This document shows, in pieces, positions 33,968 through 43,044 of a stretch of 64,000 bases of DNA. The notes under the pieces were generated by a model, which did no database searches, was not told the origin of the DNA, and was given only the letters and a program-made list of their open reading frames with translations. Source of the stretch: an uncultured delta proteobacterium (GTDB taxonomy: Bacteria > Desulfobacterota > Desulfovibrionia > Desulfovibrionales > Desulfovibrionaceae); NCBI GenBank assembly GCA_903843965.1, contig CAIMRY010000006.1, positions 98,642-162,641 on the forward strand, written 5' to 3'. A program made the position numbers and the translations under genes. Every line of letters begins with the position of its first letter. Positions within the stretch are counted from its first letter, which is position 1.

Positions 33968-34107
33968 GGGTGCTCCGGGTGGGGCGCAGGAGGCCCGGCC
34001 TGGGTTTTGTCCAGCATCTTCAGTATACGCGTGAAGTTGGAGGAATGGCAAGTGGTTGCGCCCGCGCGGCAATGAAATAGCCGGATATTTCCAGGCTGCG
34101 CGGCGCG

Positions 34108-34141
34108 AAAAGGCCCGACGCAGGGTGGACCTGGCCGGGCC
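34108..34141 (-). terminator. Terminator after the capsid/decoration unit
   Basis: On the minus strand GGCCCG, 18-nt loop, CGGGCC, TTTT. It lies about 65 bases after the stop of the small decoration-like gene. The stem is short, so the call is moderate. Confidence 0.5.
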
Positions 34142-34206
34142 GGGGAATGTTTGGCTGGGGCGGGCGGCGTGTCGGAGCGGGGCCGCCTGGCCGTGCGCGC
34201 GGTGGG

Positions 34207-34455
34207 TTACGCCAGCAGGGTCACGCTGGCCTGGCCGGCGCTGACCCCGGCCACCAGGGCCGAAAGGGCCTGGCTGCCGCCAAAGCTGGTCACGGCCAGG
34301 ATCAGGTCGCCGGTGCTCAGGTTGTACTCGTCCACGGCGGAATTGAAGTAGCCCGCATCGTCGACCGTGCCGATGGCGTCTGCGGTGCGGTAGAGGAACA
34401 GCTGCTGGCCGGGCACGCCGCCCATGAGCCGCATGGTGGAAGCGTCATAGCTCAC
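34207..34455 (-). CDS. Small phage head decoration-like protein
   Basis: 82 residues from a GTG at 34455 with AAAGGAG about 7 bases upstream. It begins SYDASTMRLMGGVPGQQLF and includes YRTADAIGTVDDAGYF and a hydrophobic Ala/Ser/Val-rich C-terminus. This layout (short N-terminal arm, Y-x-T/S-x-D-A, then D-x-A-G-Y-F) recalls small proteins next to capsid genes in marine podoviruses and prophages; the family recognition is from memory and moderate. It follows the capsid-like gene by 34 bases in the same orientation. No other head, tail, portal or terminase gene is seen. Confidence 0.6.
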   Translation of the reverse strand: MSYDASTMRLMGGVPGQQLFLYRTADAIGTVDDAGYFNSAVDEYNLSTGDLILAVTSFGGSQALSALVAGVSAGQASVTLLA

Positions 34456-34489
34456 GATGATTCTCCTTTGTGTGCGGTTGGTTGCGCGG

Positions 34490-35320
34490 CTAGACCAGGG
34501 CCGCGTCGTCGTTGCAGTCGATCTCCACCACGCCGTCCTCGTCGATGAGCACGGCCCCGGCGGAGAGCAGGTGGTCCACCAGGTGGGCGGCCTTTTCCGG
34601 CACCCAGTCGGTGAAGACCTGGACATCCTGGCCCTCGGCCAGGCCCACTGCGCTGCGGTGGTACAAAAAGCACTTGCGCGTGCCCGCGACCAGCGGCAGG
34701 CCGGTGTGGAACATCCAGGTGATGCCGAGCCAGGTGCGGCTTTCGGTGCCCTTGAGCCAGGGGTACTTGTCGCCCGCGAAGTCCGCGCTCTTGAACTCGC
34801 TGATGTCGAGCAGCTCGTTCCACTGGTGCGCGCCCACCACGGCGAAGCGGTTGGCGTCGTCGGGCACGTCGCGGCTGTTCAGCTGGGCAAAGGCCTCCAG
34901 GATCTTGGCCTTGGTCAGGCCCTTGCCGTCCTCGACCACCACGTTGGCGGTCTGGTCGAGCTTGTTCATGATCAGCTCGTCGATCTTGCGGCCCAGGGCA
35001 TAGGCCCCGGCATTGGCCACCACCAGGCGCTCGTCGGTGTTGGCCTTGAGCTCGTCGAGCTTGTCCACGTAGTCCGCGCCGTACCAGTCCTCCAGGGTGG
35101 CGGTGACGGACGTGTGGTCCACGTTCATGAGCGGCACGTTGCCATGGCGGGTCTTCTTGCCCGCCGCGCCCTTGCCGTTCTTCTGGAACACGGCCGTGGC
35201 GCCCTGGACCTTGGTCTTCAGGCGAACGGTGTTGCGCAGCTTGCTGCCGCGCTGCTGGTAGGCCTCGTGCACATCGGCCACGTACTGGGCGATGAAGGCG
35301 TTGGTGATGCTGAGGGACAT
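34490..35320 (-). CDS. Phage major capsid-like protein (orphan)
   Basis: 276 residues; GGAGG precedes the ATG. The sequence runs MSLSITNAFIAQYVADVHEA, LKTKVQGATAVFQKNGKGAA near 37, VTATLEDWYGADYVDKLDEL near 72, AGAYALGRKIDELIMNKLDQ near 106, RFAVVGAHQWNELLDISEF near 150, and ends in an acidic region. This matches the plan of capsid proteins of small podovirus-like phages (Phage_capsid_2-type): basic N-arm, long spine helix, and VVG-x-x-Q-W block. It is intact, has a clear promoter, and stands without any other phage structural or packaging gene in the window. It could be a remnant, a gene-transfer-agent part, or a domesticated shell. Confidence 0.72.
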   Translation of the reverse strand: MSLSITNAFIAQYVADVHEAYQQRGSKLRNTVRLKTKVQGATAVFQKNGKGAAGKKTRHGNVPLMNVDHTSVTATLEDWYGADYVDKLDELKANTDERLVVANAGAYALGRKIDELIMNKLDQTANVVVEDGKGLTKAKILEAFAQLNSRDVPDDANRFAVVGAHQWNELLDISEFKSADFAGDKYPWLKGTESRTWLGITWMFHTGLPLVAGTRKCFLYHRSAVGLAEGQDVQVFTDWVPEKAAHLVDHLLSAGAVLIDEDGVVEIDCNDDAALV

Positions 35321-35484
35321 GCAATCCTCCGGTGCTGTAAGTGAGGGGATTGCCGGGTGTCCTGTGCGCTTCGCCGCGCGCCATGTGAGGTGGCCTTGAC
35401 CGTTAGGAGGTGTGTATGCTGTGGCGCTCCGGCGCGCGGCGAAGCAGGGGCCGGGCGCGGACCCCCAATGGGCCCGCTGGCGCA

Positions 35485-35513
35485 AGTATACCCCAGCTTT
35501 TGCGTGCGGACAA
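35485..35513 (-). promoter_or_regulatory. Sigma-70-type promoter of the capsid-like gene
   Basis: On the minus strand TTGTCC (35513-35508), 17-nt spacer, TATACT (35490-35485). It lies about 165 bases before the capsid start. A second GGACAAAAATTCCC-like word 30 bases upstream could be part of an operator. Confidence 0.6.
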
Positions 35514-35874
35514 AATTACCCCATTTTTGGCCGGTAAAAGGACAAAAATTCCCTCTTGACAGGGTTGCAGCAGGTTGGCAGGCAGGCGAACGGGCGGGGC
35601 AAAAGCGCTCTGATTAACGGGCTTGCAGCTCAGGGTGCGGCGGGCTGGCGAAGGGCTGGCGAGGGGCAGCGCGCGGTGGGTAGCCTCTCGGCTTTCAGCG
35701 GACCGGCAAACAGGCGCGGCTGGTGGGCACAGGCTGGCGCGCGGTTGGCCCCACCCTTCGGGTGGCCGCAAGGGTGTTGTTCCCAGGTCAAACCTGCGGG
35801 CATGGCCTCTTGCGCCCCCCTCATGACTTGACCATGACCCACAATTCCACAACGATAGCCCGGCACCCACCAAA

Positions 35875-35919
35875 GCCGAAGGGGCTGTTTCAGGAAAGAC
35901 CTGAAACAGCCCCTTCGGC
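35875..35919 (-). terminator. 20-bp perfect hairpin, family copy B
   Basis: GCCGAAGGGGCTGTTTCAGG, loop AAAGA, exact reverse complement. It lies about 80 bases 3' of the YfhO-like gene, with a GGGGCC-TCA-GGCCCC hairpin (35937-35951) between. It differs from copy A at one stem position on both arms (A-T to G-C). Confidence 0.75.
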
Positions 35920-36000
35920 GTGCTGGGGGGGTCTGGGGGGCCTCAGGCCCCACAGCCGCCGGAGGCTCTCTTCTCCTCAAAAAAGGGGGGGGGTGGACGG

Positions 36001-38778
36001 CTACAGCCGTTTCAGCAGGCCCCGCGTCCACAAGGCCACGGCCACGCCGATGAGCGGGATGGTGGCGAGCGCGTAGCGCATGGCCTCGTACTGGGCGTCT
36101 CCCGCAGGGTAGCGGCGCAGGACGAACAGGCCAAAGCCCACGGCCCAGAGGGCCGCAGCGCCCAGCCCGGCCAGAAGCAGGCGCGGGGTGGAGCAGCGCA
36201 CCGGTTCGGCTTCGGCGCTTTCGGCGGTGATATCGGCGGTGATATCAGCATTGATAACGGCGGCTTCGTCGGCAACCAGACCGGCGGCCAAATCGGATGC
36301 CACGCCGGATGCCGCGTCAGGCTGCGGCGGCTGAAGCGGCTGACCCTGGCCCGTGCGCTGACCCGAACTCTGACCCTGGAGCTGGCGGGAGAACGCCCCG
36401 CAGAACAGCAGCAGCCCCAGGCCGGACAAGACGTGCAGCTGCCAGATGAGCGGCGCGCGGAAGGTCAGCTCCGCCGTGAACGGCCCGGAACGGTCCACCA
36501 GCACGGCCTGGAAGGCGTGGTCCGCGCGCACCAGGGGAGCTGGCTGGCCGTTGACCGTCGCGGTCCAGCGCGGGTCGTAGTTGTTGGCCACCAGGAGCAG
36601 CGCCGGGCCAGCGGACATGCCGGAGAACGCCAGCCGGTCCGGCGACCAGGAGTCCAGGCGCAGGGCGGCCTTGGCGTTGGCAGTCGGGCTGGAAGGAGCG
36701 CTGGCTGTGCGGTGGGCGGGGTCCGAGGCTCCGGGCGCATGGGCGACCGGACTGGCTGCCGGAGAGTCCGCCGGGAAAGCCGTTGGGAAATCTGCGGGAA
36801 GGTCCGCGCGCAGCAGGAACACCGTGTGCAGCAGCCCCTCGGCGCTGGCCGCGCCCATGCGCCGCAGCAGGTCTGCGGAGTCCTCGGCCACCACGGCCTG
36901 CCCGGCCAGAAAGCCCAGGCCCGGCGCGTCGTTCAGGGCGTAGTCGTAGAGCGGCAGGCTGTACACGTCGGCCAGCAGGCCCAGGCCGAAGACACCATTG
37001 GAACGGCCCGGATGCACCACCGGGGCCGGGGCAAAGCTCTCCATGCCCGCCACGGGCGTGGCCGAAATCAGGTGCGTCACGCCCAGGAGCCTCAGCAGGC
37101 CCAGGTTGAAGTCTGCGGCGCTGCGCGGACTGTCGGGCTTGAGCGCCAGGGGCCGCTGGTCCTGGTCGGCCCGGTTGCGGGTCAGGTAGGTCTGCCGCCA
37201 CACGCCCTCAAAGGCGGCCTCCAGGGCCGGGGTGCGCAGCTGGGGCCGCACGGCCTCCTTGACCACCTGCTTGTAGCGCTTGTTGAACAGCGGGCCCTTG
37301 CCGCCCACGGTGTCCAGGCCATAGGCCTGGAGCAGGGCCGGGTGCACGTCCACGGCGGCCACGCGGAAGGGGTGGCGGGTCGACTCCCGCCCCAGCTGCG
37401 CAAGGCCGGGATGCGCTTCAAAGCCGCGCGCATAGGGCACAAAGGCCCCGGCGGCCATGAACTCCTGGCGGGTGAACATGCCCAGCCCGGCCAGGCCCAC
37501 GGCCAGCAGCGCCGGGGCCAGGCGCAAGGGGACCAGAACCCGCCCGGTCCGGCCCCGGCGCACCAGCGCCAGCAGGCCCGCGCAGCCCGCCAGCAAAAAA
37601 AGGTTGCGCAGCACCACGTGGGATGACCCGAACAGGGTCAGGGCCAGGGCGCAGGCCGCAAAGGTCTTCCACGACAGCTCGGCCTCGGAGCGGCGAAAGT
37701 GCTCCAGGGTCAGCGCGGCGAGGAGCACATCAAGCACGCCCAGGGTGGAGGCCAAAAAGAAGATGTCCATCTTGGCCAGAAAGGTGTCGGCGAAGATGCC
37801 TTTCATGTCGCTGGAGAACAGCCCGGAAATCAGCAGGATGCCCGCGAACAGCGCCAGCATGGCCTGGACGCGGCGGTGGCGGATGAGCGTGAGGCTGAGC
37901 AGCAGCAGGGGCAAGAGGTGCTGGTCTGTGATGCGCCCGTAGAGGAAGCGCGCCAGGTCCTTCAGGGCCGGGGCCAGGCCGGGGTAATGGAAGGCCCAGT
38001 CGCGCTGGGCAAAGGGGATGTACAGAAACAGGCTGACGATGGACGGGATGAAGAGCAGCACGTAGCCGGTCCAGACCAGGAACACGAAGGCCACCTGCCG
38101 CCAAAAGCGGGGCAGCCCGCGCCCCAGGAAGAGCACCAACGCCAGGTGCAGCGCCGGGAAGTGCGGCAGGGCCAGCACGGGAAAGGAGATGAGCGCCACA
38201 AAGAGCAGGCCCAGACCGGCCAGCAGGCGCGTGCGGCGCGGCAGCTCGGGCCGGGCCAGGTCCACGGTCCAGGCGAAAAAGGCCGGGAAGGCGTAGGCCA
38301 GGGTGATGTGCACGTTGCCGCTGATCCAGGTGAGCGCGAAGAGCGCGGCGCAGAACAGGCGCACGCTCCGGGCCGGGTTTCCCAGCAGGCGCAGCAGGCG
38401 CAGCATGCCGTACCCGGCCAGGAACATCTGGCCCATGTTCCACAAAAGCGAGAGCACCCACAGCGGCAGCACCCCGGCCAAAAACACCGCCGGGTGGTAG
38501 GGCGGGTGCTGGCCCACAAAGGCGGGCACGCCCCCGGCGTTGAAGGGATACCAGCTGTAGGCCCCGAACTCGCGCCAGAGGGTGAACATGTTCTGGAAAT
38601 GGGCGAAGTGGACCTCCAGCGAGTCGTAGAAGTCCACAAAGGCGTAGGGTCCGAGCAGGATCTTGTCCAGGTAGCACAGCGCGGCCAGGGTCAAAAGCAG
38701 CAGCACGTCGCGGTTGTGCTCGCGGCGGTCGGCGTCGGAATTGTAGAGGCCGGGGGCTGCGTCTTGGGGCTGGTGCAT
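36001..38778 (-). CDS. YfhO-like multi-spanning membrane protein (putative glycan/lipid modification)
   Basis: 925 residues with ATG at 38778 preceded by GAGG. The first about 440 residues contain some 12 hydrophobic helices. The loop after TM1, with YAFVDFYDSLEVHFAHFQNM near 45 and GVPAFVGQHPPYHPAVFLAG near 78, resembles the first periplasmic loop of GT-C type transferases and YfhO (PF09586). A large exported region (about 450-830) follows, ending in beta-rich sequence such as VANNYDPRWTATVNGQPAPL, then a terminal helix. YfhO proteins are linked to lipoteichoic acid or O-antigen glycosylation. Low-complexity inserts occur near 680-710 and 850-885 (DITADIT). It lies at the edge of the glycan region, divergent from the glycosyltransferase genes. 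Confidence 0.75.
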   Translation of the reverse strand: MHQPQDAAPGLYNSDADRREHNRDVLLLLTLAALCYLDKILLGPYAFVDFYDSLEVHFAHFQNMFTLWREFGAYSWYPFNAGGVPAFVGQHPPYHPAVFLAGVLPLWVLSLLWNMGQMFLAGYGMLRLLRLLGNPARSVRLFCAALFALTWISGNVHITLAYAFPAFFAWTVDLARPELPRRTRLLAGLGLLFVALISFPVLALPHFPALHLALVLFLGRGLPRFWRQVAFVFLVWTGYVLLFIPSIVSLFLYIPFAQRDWAFHYPGLAPALKDLARFLYGRITDQHLLPLLLLSLTLIRHRRVQAMLALFAGILLISGLFSSDMKGIFADTFLAKMDIFFLASTLGVLDVLLAALTLEHFRRSEAELSWKTFAACALALTLFGSSHVVLRNLFLLAGCAGLLALVRRGRTGRVLVPLRLAPALLAVGLAGLGMFTRQEFMAAGAFVPYARGFEAHPGLAQLGRESTRHPFRVAAVDVHPALLQAYGLDTVGGKGPLFNKRYKQVVKEAVRPQLRTPALEAAFEGVWRQTYLTRNRADQDQRPLALKPDSPRSAADFNLGLLRLLGVTHLISATPVAGMESFAPAPVVHPGRSNGVFGLGLLADVYSLPLYDYALNDAPGLGFLAGQAVVAEDSADLLRRMGAASAEGLLHTVFLLRADLPADFPTAFPADSPAASPVAHAPGASDPAHRTASAPSSPTANAKAALRLDSWSPDRLAFSGMSAGPALLLVANNYDPRWTATVNGQPAPLVRADHAFQAVLVDRSGPFTAELTFRAPLIWQLHVLSGLGLLLFCGAFSRQLQGQSSGQRTGQGQPLQPPQPDAASGVASDLAAGLVADEAAVINADITADITAESAEAEPVRCSTPRLLLAGLGAAALWAVGFGLFVLRRYPAGDAQYEAMRYALATIPLIGVAVALWTRGLLKRL

Positions 38779-38966
38779 GCGGACCTCGCGGATGGTTTGG
38801 GTGCGCCCGGCGCGGAAGGGCGAAAGGATAGTCCGCATCCACATGGACCGCAAGCTTGGCCTGGCCGCAAGCTTCTGGCCTGGCCGCACGCCTGCGCAGG
38901 CCGCGGTGACTGCGACGCCCTGGCCGGTCCTTGCGGTTTCACTGCGAAGGCTGTAGAAAACCGCGC

Positions 38967-40046
38967 ATGCAGCCGCAGGTCACCATCGTCATTCCCACGC
39001 ACCAGCGCCCAAAATACCTGGCACGGGCCCTTTCCTACTATGCACAGACGGACTTCCCCGTGCTCGTGGCCGACTCCTCGCCCGAGGCCTGCGCAGGCTC
39101 GCGTTCGCTGGCCGGGCTGGGGAACGTGGTCTACCGCCACATGCCGGGCGTTGCGTTCCTGGAGAAGGTGCGCTCCATCATGCCCCTGGTGGCCACGCCG
39201 TGCATGGCCTTCTGCGCCGACGATGACTTCACCGTGCCCCGCGCGGCCAAGGCCTGCGCCGAATTCCTCATGGCCAACCCGGACCACGCCTCGTGCCAGG
39301 GGCAGTATGTCATGGCCCTGCCCAGCGCCGCCGGCGTGGAGCTGGAGGCGGGCTACCCGGCCAATTTCCAGGTGCGCGTGGACGCGGACGACCCGGCCCA
39401 GCGCCTGCGCCAGCTCTTCTCGCCCTATGTGCAGAACTTCTACGCCGTGCACCGCACCAGCACCTGGCGGGCCTTCTACGCCCTGGAGACGGAGAAGATC
39501 CCCCACTACTGCGTGCTGGAGCTGCTCGGGGCCATGCTCGCGGCCATTTTGGGCAAGCACAGGGTGCTGCCCCTGTTCTACTCCGTGCGCGACCGCTTTC
39601 TCGACGAGGACCGCAAGAACCCCCTGCGCCGCGAGAACATCGACATTGTCCAGGCCGACCCGGCCCACGCCCTGGAGTACGAGACCTTTCTGGCCAGCCT
39701 GGCCGGGCGCCTGAGCGCCCAGACGGGCTGCACCGAGCAGACGGCCCGGCGCGAGGTCGAGACCGCGCTTGACCTGTTCATCCAGGGCACCCTGCGCGCA
39801 AACCCGCGCAAGCCCTTCCACAAGAAGCTCCCCAAGTACGCCGGACGCCTGCTCGACCTTGTGTCCGGGGGCCGCCGCAAGGCCGCCGCGCAGCGCGAAG
39901 CGGCCCGGCAGCGCGCAGAAGACTTCCAACGCTTTTTCTCCGGGTTCGACGCCGCCGCCGGAGCCGAGCTTGCATCCATCGTGCAGCGCATTACCGCCTT
40001 TGCCGCACCAACGCCTTTGCAGGCAAGCACAAGGGAACAGCCATGA
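38967..40046 (+). CDS. Glycosyltransferase, TIGR00180 type
   Basis: 359 residues. The N-terminus VTIVIPTHQRPKYLARALSY is a GT-A/GT2 nucleotide-sugar fold, with FCADDDFTVPRAAKAC near 85 as the DxD region. The TIGR00180 family adds an odd C-terminal half (ENIDIVQADPAHALEYETFL near 225) whose role is unknown. ATG at 38967 is chosen; the SD GAAGG lies about 14 bases upstream and is weak. The stop overlaps the next start by 4 bases. It opens a run of four overlapping genes (to 43820) that looks like one transcription unit for surface glycan assembly. Confidence 0.8.
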   Translation: MQPQVTIVIPTHQRPKYLARALSYYAQTDFPVLVADSSPEACAGSRSLAGLGNVVYRHMPGVAFLEKVRSIMPLVATPCMAFCADDDFTVPRAAKACAEFLMANPDHASCQGQYVMALPSAAGVELEAGYPANFQVRVDADDPAQRLRQLFSPYVQNFYAVHRTSTWRAFYALETEKIPHYCVLELLGAMLAAILGKHRVLPLFYSVRDRFLDEDRKNPLRRENIDIVQADPAHALEYETFLASLAGRLSAQTGCTEQTARREVETALDLFIQGTLRANPRKPFHKKLPKYAGRLLDLVSGGRRKAAAQREAARQRAEDFQRFFSGFDAAAGAELASIVQRITAFAAPTPLQASTREQP

Positions 40047-42112
40047 ACCAGCGCCTCATTTACCTCTGCGACCTGACGCACACGGCCCACGGGGTGGTGA
40101 GCGAGTTCGTGCCGTACGGCATCGGCTGCATCAAGTCCTTTTTCCACGCCCACTCGCGCTTCGGCAAGGATGTGGAGGTCAAACTCTTCAAGTTCCCGGC
40201 GGACCTGGCCGAGGCCTTTCCGCAGGATCTGCCCGCCGTGGTCGGCCTGTCCAACTACATCTGGAACTCGGAGCTGGCCTACGCCTTTGCCCGGCGCATC
40301 AAGGAGCTCTCGCCCGAGACGCTGGTGGTCATGGGCGGGCCGAACTACCCGCTGGAGGCCGACCAGCAGCGCGCCTGGCTGGCCGCGCGCCCGGCCGTGG
40401 ACCTCTACGCCACGGGTGAGGGCGAAGAGACCTTCACCCGCGTCATGGACCTCTGGCTGGCCGAGGGCGCTGCCCTGGCCGCGTCCGGCGCGCCGGTCAA
40501 GAACCTCGTGAAGGAATTGATCAAGGCCCTGGCCGATGCCGGGGTGGACGGCTGCCACGCCGTGGTCGCCGTAACCGGGCCGACGGACGGGGAGCTGCTC
40601 AAGTCCGGCGAGGGCATCCCGCGCCTGGAGAACCTGGACAACTTCCCCTCGCCCTACCTGGAGGGCTACCTCGACGCCTTTCTGGTGGGCACCGCAAACA
40701 TCCCGCTCATCGAGACCACGCGCGGCTGCCCCTTCACCTGCGCGTACTGCGAGCGCGGCTCGCGCAATTGGGCCAAGCTGACGCGCAAGTCCCCGGCGGT
40801 GTTCGAGGCCGAGATGGAGGTCATCGCCAAGGCCACCAAGGCAACCGTGCTGCTTTTGGCCGACTCCAACTTCGGCATGTACTCCCAGGACGTGGACATC
40901 TCGCGCATGCTCAAATCCTGCCAGGACCGCCACGGCTACCCGCTGTACGTGTCCGTGAGCACCGGCAAAAACGCCGAGGAAAACATCCTGGCCTGCGTGG
41001 ACATCTTGGGCGACAGTCTGCCGCTCACCGCCAGCGTGCAGTCGCTGGACCCCGAGGTGCTCAAAAACGTCAAGCGCCAGAACGTCTCGTCCGACAAGCT
41101 CATCAGCATGGCCAAGAGCGCCCGCTCGCGCGACTCCATCACCCGGAGCGAGGTCATCCTGGCCCTGCCCGGGGACAGCCGCGAAAAGCACTTCAGCACC
41201 ATCATGCAGCTGCTCGACGCGGGCATGGACTTCATCCTGCCGTACACCCTGATGCTGCTGGACGGCAGCGAGCTGAACACCACGGGCTACCGCCAGCGCT
41301 ACCGCATGGAGACGCGCTTCCGCCTGAGCCACCGCTGCCACGGCAGCTACGCCTTCGCGGGCCAGGACGTGCACGCGGCGGAGATCGAGGAGGTGGTGGT
41401 GGGCTTAGACACCATGAGCTTCGCCGACTACCTGGAGTGCCGGGCCTTCGCCCTCACGGCCAGCATCTTCTACTCCGACGACATCCTGTTCGAGCTGTTC
41501 CGCTTCCTGGCCGCCCACGGCATCAAGGCCTCCACCTTCACCGGGGCCATCCACAGCCGCCGGGCCGAGCTCATGGACGCGGCCCTGGCCGGGCTGTACC
41601 ACTCGTTTGAGGCCGACACGGAAAACGAGCTTTGGGCCGACAGGGCCGAGCTGGTGGCCGTGCTGGAGCGCGGCGACGAGGTCGAGATCAGGCAGCGCGT
41701 GGTCGGCTACAACATCCTGTTCAAGCACCGGGCCGTGGCCTTTTTCGAGCACGTGGGCGGCATCACCCGCACGGCCTTCCAGGTGGCGCGGGAGCTCTTG
41801 CCCCCGGACGCCCTGGCCGCCGGGGCGGACTACCTGGACGAGCTGGAGCGCTACAACATCCTGAAGAAGGAGAAGCCCTTCGACGCCACCCTGCGCTTCG
41901 AGGGGCAGTTCCACTACGACTTCCCGGCCCTGGAGGCCGCGCGCTTCAAGGGCGAGCCAAAGCGCCTGGCCGCGCCCGTGACCTTGGCCTTTGCCCATTC
42001 GGACAAGCAGGCCGCGCTGCTGGCCGGGTTCGAGCAGAGCATCGAGGGGGCCATGCGGGCCATTCCCCGGCTCTCGGTGCCGAAGGTCTACAGGCAGGTG
42101 CGCCAGGCATGA
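40043..42112 (+). CDS. Radical SAM protein with N-terminal B12-binding-like domain
   Basis: 689 residues. Residues 1-155 look like a cobalamin-binding domain (VVGLSNYIWNSELAYAFARR near 73, VVMGGPNYPLEADQ near 95, DLYATGEGEETF near 119); the usual DxHxxG motif is not evident. The radical SAM cluster motif is CPFTCAYC (C-x3-C-x2-C) near 232, with the following LTASVQSLDPEVLKNVKRQN near 330. Class B radical SAM enzymes often methylate unreactive carbons or rearrange sugars. Starts and stops overlap with flanking glycan genes, so a sugar or lipid substrate is likely; none can be named. Confidence 0.82.
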   Translation: MNQRLIYLCDLTHTAHGVVSEFVPYGIGCIKSFFHAHSRFGKDVEVKLFKFPADLAEAFPQDLPAVVGLSNYIWNSELAYAFARRIKELSPETLVVMGGPNYPLEADQQRAWLAARPAVDLYATGEGEETFTRVMDLWLAEGAALAASGAPVKNLVKELIKALADAGVDGCHAVVAVTGPTDGELLKSGEGIPRLENLDNFPSPYLEGYLDAFLVGTANIPLIETTRGCPFTCAYCERGSRNWAKLTRKSPAVFEAEMEVIAKATKATVLLLADSNFGMYSQDVDISRMLKSCQDRHGYPLYVSVSTGKNAEENILACVDILGDSLPLTASVQSLDPEVLKNVKRQNVSSDKLISMAKSARSRDSITRSEVILALPGDSREKHFSTIMQLLDAGMDFILPYTLMLLDGSELNTTGYRQRYRMETRFRLSHRCHGSYAFAGQDVHAAEIEEVVVGLDTMSFADYLECRAFALTASIFYSDDILFELFRFLAAHGIKASTFTGAIHSRRAELMDAALAGLYHSFEADTENELWADRAELVAVLERGDEVEIRQRVVGYNILFKHRAVAFFEHVGGITRTAFQVARELLPPDALAAGADYLDELERYNILKKEKPFDATLRFEGQFHYDFPALEAARFKGEPKRLAAPVTLAFAHSDKQAALLAGFEQSIEGAMRAIPRLSVPKVYRQVRQA

Positions 42113-43044
42113 CCGCCGCCCTGCCCAGCGCCGGGCCCGGCCAGCAGGTGCTCGTCACCGGGGCCACGGGCTTTGTGGGCCGCCACGTGGTGGCCGCGCT
42201 GCTGGCGCGGAATTGCGCCGTCAGCGTGCTGGCGCGCGACCCGGCCAAGGTCCGCGCCCTGCCCTGGGGCAAGTCCGGTTGTGACCAGGTCGAGGTCATT
42301 CAGGGCGACATCGCCACGGCCACGCCCGGGCTTCTGGACCGTCTGGCGGCCTTCGACCGCATTCTGCACCTGGCCTGGGAAGGCCTGCCCGATTACAAGG
42401 CCGAGAACCAGGTCACGGAGGTGCTGCCCCGGCACCTGGAATTTCTCTCGCAGTTGGTCCGGCGCGGGGCGCGCCGCCTGCTCGTGACCGGCACCTGCCT
42501 GGAGTACGGGCTGGCGGAAGGCGCTCTGGCCGAAGACCTCTTGCCCGCGCCGGTCACGGCCTATGGCCGGGCCAAGGACGCCCTGCGGCGCGCGCTTGAG
42601 CCGGTCTGCGCGGCGCACGGGGCGCAGCTCGTCTGGGCGCGGCTGTTCTACATGCACGGCCCCGGCCAATCCGAAAAATCCTTGCTCTCGCAACTTGACC
42701 GGGCTATCCTTTCCGGCGCAAAGACGTTCAACATGTCCGGCGGGGAGCAGCTGCGCGACTACCTTCCGGTGACCGCCGCAGCGGATCTTCTGGTCCGACT
42801 GGTCGGGCTGGTCGGGCTGGTCGGGCTGGCCCAGGCCGACGCGGCCCAAGGCGTCATCAACTGCGCCAGCGGCCAGCCCATCAGCGTGCGCGCCCTGGTG
42901 GAGGAACAGCTGCGGCGGCGCGGGGCGGACCTGGCGCTCAACCTGGGCCACTACCCCTACCCGGACTACGAGCCCATGCGCTTCTGGGCCGACACCACCA
43001 AACTCGCCGCAGCCCTGGCTGCGAGCCCGGACCACGCACCATGA
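42109..43044 (+). CDS. NAD(P)-dependent sugar epimerase/dehydratase (extended SDR)
   Basis: 311 residues, ATG overlapping the previous stop. VLVTGATGFVGRHVVAALLA near 12 is the GxxGxxG Rossmann loop. TGTCLEYGLAEG near 127 and Y-x3-K in VTAYGRAKDALRRAL near 148 are the catalytic elements. It likely reduces or epimerises a nucleotide-activated sugar, possibly the CDP-4-keto-6-deoxy sugar made by the downstream genes. Residues near 229-240 are an LVGLVGLVG repeat coded by 9-nt units. The stop overlaps the next start. Confidence 0.85.
   Translation: MTAALPSAGPGQQVLVTGATGFVGRHVVAALLARNCAVSVLARDPAKVRALPWGKSGCDQVEVIQGDIATATPGLLDRLAAFDRILHLAWEGLPDYKAENQVTEVLPRHLEFLSQLVRRGARRLLVTGTCLEYGLAEGALAEDLLPAPVTAYGRAKDALRRALEPVCAAHGAQLVWARLFYMHGPGQSEKSLLSQLDRAILSGAKTFNMSGGEQLRDYLPVTAAADLLVRLVGLVGLVGLAQADAAQGVINCASGQPISVRALVEEQLRRRGADLALNLGHYPYPDYEPMRFWADTTKLAAALAASPDHAP

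Larger units (their letters stand above)
35321..36000. other. 680-bp gene-free region carrying the capsid promoter and a hairpin
   Basis: The region holds the minus-strand promoter at 35485-35513, two related GGACAAAAnTnCCC words (35508 and 35541), and the hairpin module 35875-35950. The GC-rich part 35600-35830 has no supported ORF; candidate frames lack SDs and known motifs. Confidence 0.6.

Noticed and set aside
34207..35513. Capsid/decoration pair considered as the start of a full prophage
   Set aside because: Neighbours on both sides (UGPase, YfhO-like) are chromosomal genes and no terminase, portal, tail, lysis or integrase gene is present within the window.
35600..35830. Possible small genes in the capsid upstream region
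   Set aside because: Frames are open on both strands but lack SDs and known motifs and are Arg/Gly/Pro-rich, as expected from GC-rich noncoding DNA.
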